A DNA stretch of 64,000 bases from UBA2784 sp964494625 (lineage in GTDB: Bacteria; Pseudomonadota; Alphaproteobacteria; Micropepsales; Micropepsaceae): the NCBI GenBank assembly GCA_964494625.1, contig CAZBRT010000002.1, forward strand, positions 806,001-870,000, in the 5' to 3' direction. The notes under the pieces are model-generated. The model was given only the letters and a program-made list of their open reading frames with translations. It was not told where the DNA came from and searched no databases. Position 1 is the stretch's first letter; each line of letters begins with the position of its first letter. Positions 60,940 to 64,000 of this stretch are shown in pieces. The position numbers were made by a program, and so were the translations under genes.

Positions 60940-63201
60940 CTATTGCGGCGTTTCAGGCGCCGGCTCAGGTGCGGGCCCCGACGTTGCCGCCCACAGTGCT
61001 TGCGCGCGCGACAGCACATAGGCGCGGATGTCGGCCACATCCTCCGGCTTCAGCACGTCGGCGAACGAGGCCATGCCGTTGGCCGACAGGGCACCCTCCA
61101 GCACGATGGCATCCCATGAGTCCCAGGTGCCGCGATCACTCATGCGCAGATCAGGAATGACGCCGGTCGATTCCGCAAAGAAGCCGTGACAGACAAGGCA
61201 ATTGCGGTTGTAGAGGCGGAAGCCCTGATCGACCATGCCGGGATCAGGCACGCCTTCGGGCGGCGCTTCCGTGCCACGCGTTTCGGCGGCAATGGGTTCC
61301 ACGCTCTGGCGGCCGCCCAGCCTGAATGCGAAGATGCGGCCCTGATTGGTGCCGTACTTGATCGCCGCCATGTTGGGATCACGCAGATTGGTGAGGCCGA
61401 CCCCGCCCCAGCCGGCGGCCACCGCCACATATTGATCGCCGTCCACCGTATAGGTGACGGACGGCGCGAGGATGCCGGTGGTGAGATCAATCTTCCACAA
61501 TTGGTCGCCGGTCGTGGAATTATAGGCAGCAAAGATGCCGTCACCACCACCCGCAAACAGAAGCCCGCCAGCTGTTGTCATCATGCCGGAGTTCCACGAA
61601 CCCGTCATCGGCACTGACCAGCGCTCGGTCTGGGTGACCGGATCCCACGCGCGGATGAAACCCAAGACCGGCGGTGGCGTCTGGCCCGATGCAACCAGCT
61701 CCTGAATGAAGGCGACAATCGCCGTGAAGTCATTGCCGGTGTTCCAGATGCCCGGCACATAGGCCTCTGGCTGCTCGCGCGAGTAGATGCCCGCCGATTG
61801 CTCCATCACGGGAATGTACATAAGCCCGTCATCCGGGTTCCACGCCATGGGCTGCCAATTATGGCCGCCTGCGGGTGCGGGCACGACAACCGCCATGTTC
61901 TCGTTATAGAGCGCTTCGGGGTTCTCGATCGGGCGGCCCGTCGAGAAGTCGATGCCCTTGGCCCAGGTGACGGCGATGTAGTTGTCGGCGGAGATGAGCC
62001 TGCCGTTCTCGCGGTCAATCACATAGAAGAAACCGTTTTTGGGCGCCTGCATCAGCACCTTGCGGATCGTGCCATTGATGTTGAGGTCGGCCAGCACGAG
62101 GTGCTGTGTCGCCGTATAGTCCCAGCTGTCGCCCGGCGTTGTCTGGTAGTGCCAGACGAGTTGGCCGGTTTCCGGCTTGATGGCAAGGATCGACGAGACA
62201 TAGAGGTTGTCGCCGCCGCCGGGCGAGCGCATGAAGCGGCTCCACGGACTGCCATTGCCGGTGCCGACATAAAGAAGGTCGAGCTCGGGGTCATAGGCCA
62301 TCGAATCCCAGACCGTGCCGCCGCCGCCCAGTTCCCACCATTTGAACGCGCCGCCTTCGTCGGACCAGGTGGGAAGGGCTGCCGCGAGTTCGGGATTTTC
62401 CAAAGGCTGATCGGGATTGCCCGGCACCGTATAGAAGCGCCAAAGTTGACGGCCCGTCTTGGTGTCGTACGCCGTGAAGTAACCGCGCACACCAAACTCG
62501 CCGCCGCCATTGCCGACAATCACCATGTCTTTGACGATGCGCGGCGCCATGGTGATCGTGTAAGGCCGGTTGCGGTCAATCGTGTTGATGTCCCACATCG
62601 GCTTGCCGGTATCGGCATCCAGTTTCACAAGGCGGCCATCGAGCGTTGCGACAAACACGCCGCCCTTCCAGACGGCCACACCGCGATTGACGATGTCGCA
62701 GCAGGCGTTGCGTGCCCATTCGCCGGGCACTTGCGGGTCCCAGGTCCAGAGTTCCTCGCCGGTTTTTGCGTCCAGCGCCCAGACCACGCCCCAGTTTCCC
62801 GTGGCAAACATGATGCCATCGACGACGATGGGGCTTGCTTCCAGGCCGCGCACGGTATTGGTGCGATACTCCCACGCCACGCCCAGCGTGCCCACGTTAT
62901 CGCGATTGATCTGCGTCAGCGGCGAAAAGCGCTGCTCGTCATAGGTGCGGCCGTGCAGCATCCAGTTGCCTGCGTCGGCCTCACTGTTGGCGTTGGTGAC
63001 GCGCTCGGCATTGAGGCGGGCAGCGGCGCGCAAATCCTTGGCGCGCTGGCGGCGGGCGGCCTCCTCGGGCGTGACTTCCCGGCTCTCGCGGGTTTCGGTT
63101 TCGTCATCGCCGCCAAAGATCAGCGGCATGACCTGCCAGCCAGCGACGAGTGCAATCACGCCGGTGATGACGAGTGCTGCAATGTTGCGGTTGAACTCCA
63201 T
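60940..63201 (-). CDS. Membrane-anchored PQQ-dependent dehydrogenase with cytochrome c domain
   Basis: About 753 residues from ATG 63201 (an ATG at 63231 is in frame). A single N-terminal membrane helix (~7-30) anchors a large periplasmic beta-propeller. Quinoprotein signatures are the vicinal cysteine ring C167-C168 (WARNACCDIVNRG), GDSWDYTATQ and repeated LYVGTGNGSPW-type blades. Heme is bound by CLVCH at 668-672 in the C-terminal cytochrome domain. It fits type II quinohemoprotein alcohol dehydrogenases, but these usually have cleaved signals. It probably oxidises alcohols or aldehydes. PQQ genes are not in the window. Confidence 0.9.
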   Translation of the reverse strand: MEFNRNIAALVITGVIALVAGWQVMPLIFGGDDETETRESREVTPEEAARRQRAKDLRAAARLNAERVTNANSEADAGNWMLHGRTYDEQRFSPLTQINRDNVGTLGVAWEYRTNTVRGLEASPIVVDGIMFATGNWGVVWALDAKTGEELWTWDPQVPGEWARNACCDIVNRGVAVWKGGVFVATLDGRLVKLDADTGKPMWDINTIDRNRPYTITMAPRIVKDMVIVGNGGGEFGVRGYFTAYDTKTGRQLWRFYTVPGNPDQPLENPELAAALPTWSDEGGAFKWWELGGGGTVWDSMAYDPELDLLYVGTGNGSPWSRFMRSPGGGDNLYVSSILAIKPETGQLVWHYQTTPGDSWDYTATQHLVLADLNINGTIRKVLMQAPKNGFFYVIDRENGRLISADNYIAVTWAKGIDFSTGRPIENPEALYNENMAVVVPAPAGGHNWQPMAWNPDDGLMYIPVMEQSAGIYSREQPEAYVPGIWNTGNDFTAIVAFIQELVASGQTPPPVLGFIRAWDPVTQTERWSVPMTGSWNSGMMTTAGGLLFAGGGDGIFAAYNSTTGDQLWKIDLTTGILAPSVTYTVDGDQYVAVAAGWGGVGLTNLRDPNMAAIKYGTNQGRIFAFRLGGRQSVEPIAAETRGTEAPPEGVPDPGMVDQGFRLYNRNCLVCHGFFAESTGVIPDLRMSDRGTWDSWDAIVLEGALSANGMASFADVLKPEDVADIRAYVLSRAQALWAATSGPAPEPAPETPQ

Positions 63202-63307
63202 GACGCATCCCCCCGAAGCACAGGATTTCAATGGGGATCAGCATGCCTCGGGAGAGCGTCCTGCGCAATGCGGGGTTGTTCATTCGCATACTTTGTTTCC
63301 CACTTCA

Positions 63308-63475
63308 GCCTCCCCTTTGATTAAAGGGGTGAGCGGAGCGCAAGGGGATTTGCGTGAGCGCTTGCGAAGCGCAAGTCCGGTGGGGTTGCGGGACGCTGTA
63401 ATGAATTTCCTGATGGTGCCCCCACCGGCGATGCAAGCGCATCGCCGGCCTCCATGAACAGGGGGAGGCGGAAGA
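63308..63475. repeat. Intergenic repeat A, copy 2 (inverted relative to copy 1)
   Basis: It lies in the 301-base gap before the dehydrogenase start. CCCCTTTGATTAAAGGGG forms a hairpin at one end and CCGGCGATGC/GCATCGCCGG another. On the minus strand the core reads GGTGGGGGCACCATCA...GTCCCGCAACCCCACCGGACTTG, matching copy 1 at 16684-16740 with few changes. The remainder (63202-63307) shows nothing recognisable. Confidence 0.75.
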
Positions 63476-63502
63476 ATTCTCGCTGAAAGTCCGAACTGTC
63501 TC

Positions 63503-64000
63503 CTACCCGTCGCCCCACAGGCGGATCAGGTTGGCGATGGTTTTGGAGACCAGATCAAACTCCCGCGACTTGCCGTTCTGATCGAACATGGCGAGGCGCG
63601 CATTATCGAGATCAAGGAGCATTTCGCGTTTTGAGTCTTCGCGGATGAAGCTCTGCACCCACCCCACCGCGCACAGGCGCACGCCCGATGTCACCGGCTC
63701 AACGCGGTGGAGCGTGGTTGAAGGATAGACAATGGCATTGCCGGCCTTGAGCTTGATCGGCACCTCGCCATGCGGCTGCTCGATCACCAACTCGCCACCC
63801 GCATAGGTCTCGGGATCATTGAGGAAGATCGTGAAGGATACGTCGGTGCGCATGCCGCGCATGTAGCTGTCATCAAGATGCGAGCCATAGGACTGCCCGC
63901 CCTCATAACGGTTGAACATCACGATGGTTCGGCGCGGGCGCACGGCGCGGTTGAACATCTGGCTCGACTGCAGCGCCGCCTCGACCTTCTTCGTCAGCTC
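63503..64000 (-). CDS. PKHD-type Fe(II)/2-oxoglutarate hydroxylase (PiuC/YbiX-like), N-terminus outside window
   Basis: The C-terminal ~165 residues; the frame is open to base 64000, so the gene begins beyond the window. The iron ligands are in YGSHLDDSYM (H and D) and TTLHRVEPV (H), and the 2-oxoglutarate arginine is in SGVRLCAVGWVQS. The C-terminal LDNARLAMFDQNGKS.EFDLVSKTIANLIRLWGDG is typical of PiuC. This family is often linked to TonB-dependent siderophore uptake in proteobacteria, but no receptor is in view. Any iron (Fur) control would be upstream, outside the window. Confidence 0.9.
   Translation of the reverse strand, partial: ELTKKVEAALQSSQMFNRAVRPRRTIVMFNRYEGGQSYGSHLDDSYMRGMRTDVSFTIFLNDPETYAGGELVIEQPHGEVPIKLKAGNAIVYPSTTLHRVEPVTSGVRLCAVGWVQSFIREDSKREMLLDLDNARLAMFDQNGKSREFDLVSKTIANLIRLWGDG

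Noticed and set aside
61798..63324. A 508-residue plus-strand frame
   Set aside because: It lies opposite the PQQ dehydrogenase, whose heme and vicinal cysteine motifs are intact; the frame has no recognisable domain.

Overview
The window is chromosomal DNA from a high-GC alphaproteobacterium. The evidence is the gene content: DUF4170 and DUF2093 proteins, a BamF-type DUF3035 lipoprotein, the ribF-ileS-lspA-bamF-M16-M16 block, a MutL with an endonuclease motif, a CIRCE-controlled groESL and a full CtrA-type TTAA-N7-TTAA site. The order cannot be fixed by eye; the synteny resembles Hyphomicrobiales, Parvibaculales or Caulobacterales. No rRNA, tRNA, CRISPR array, transposase or phage block was seen, and coding density is high, with many 4-base ATGA or GTGA overlaps.

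Layout. 1-8.1 kb (+): pmbA end, an inositol-phosphatase-family enzyme, DUF4170, a TspO sensor, then the lipid A assembly and export genes msbA, DUF374 acyltransferase, waaA, lpxK and a lauroyl-type acyltransferase. 8.1-12.7 kb: a PAS histidine kinase, two tandem APH-like kinases and an ankyrin protein. 12.7-18.6 kb: purD, xseA, DUF2093, an unusual M23 peptidase, an acyl-CoA dehydrogenase and tadA. 18.6-20.4 kb: three related secreted four-cysteine proteins of no family I recognise. 20.4-33.8 kb: rluB-type and rsmD genes, then a long minus-strand housekeeping block (mutL, pgi, two M16 peptidases, bamF, lspA, ileS, ribF, MaoC). 33.9-41.3 kb: HAD phosphatase, a TipF-like degenerate EAL protein facing glutathione peroxidase across a CtrA box, a TPR protein, a HigBA-like toxin-antitoxin pair, an OmpA-like lipoprotein, an SDR and a CRP-type regulator with its own perfect CRP box. 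41.4-53.2 kb: serine hydrolase, small-molecule enzymes, a fourth member of the four-cysteine family, small secreted proteins, an acetylpolyamine-amidohydrolase-like deacetylase, membrane proteins and a D-threonine-aldolase-like enzyme. 53.2-64 kb: groESL, a DUF900-like hydrolase, carbonic anhydrase, a secreted tandem-domain protein, tryptophan dioxygenase plus kynureninase, a membrane-anchored PQQ alcohol dehydrogenase and the end of an Fe(II) hydroxylase.

Three kinds of intergenic repeat (A, B, C) lie between operons; A and B are both framed by hairpins built on CTCCCC/GGGGAG.

The best candidate for something undescribed is the family of secreted four-cysteine LPxW proteins (18638-20397 and 48010-48573), including a member that lacks its own signal peptide and sits one frame away from the end of its neighbour. 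Other signals worth checking: a probable leaderless toxin-antitoxin mRNA whose -10 box lies in a perfect palindrome, a CxxC...CxxC insertion in LspA, a His-to-Cys change in the M23 active site, and TAG stops inside a 12-bp tandem repeat at the end of the CRP gene. All calls were made by reading the sequence; no database search was possible.
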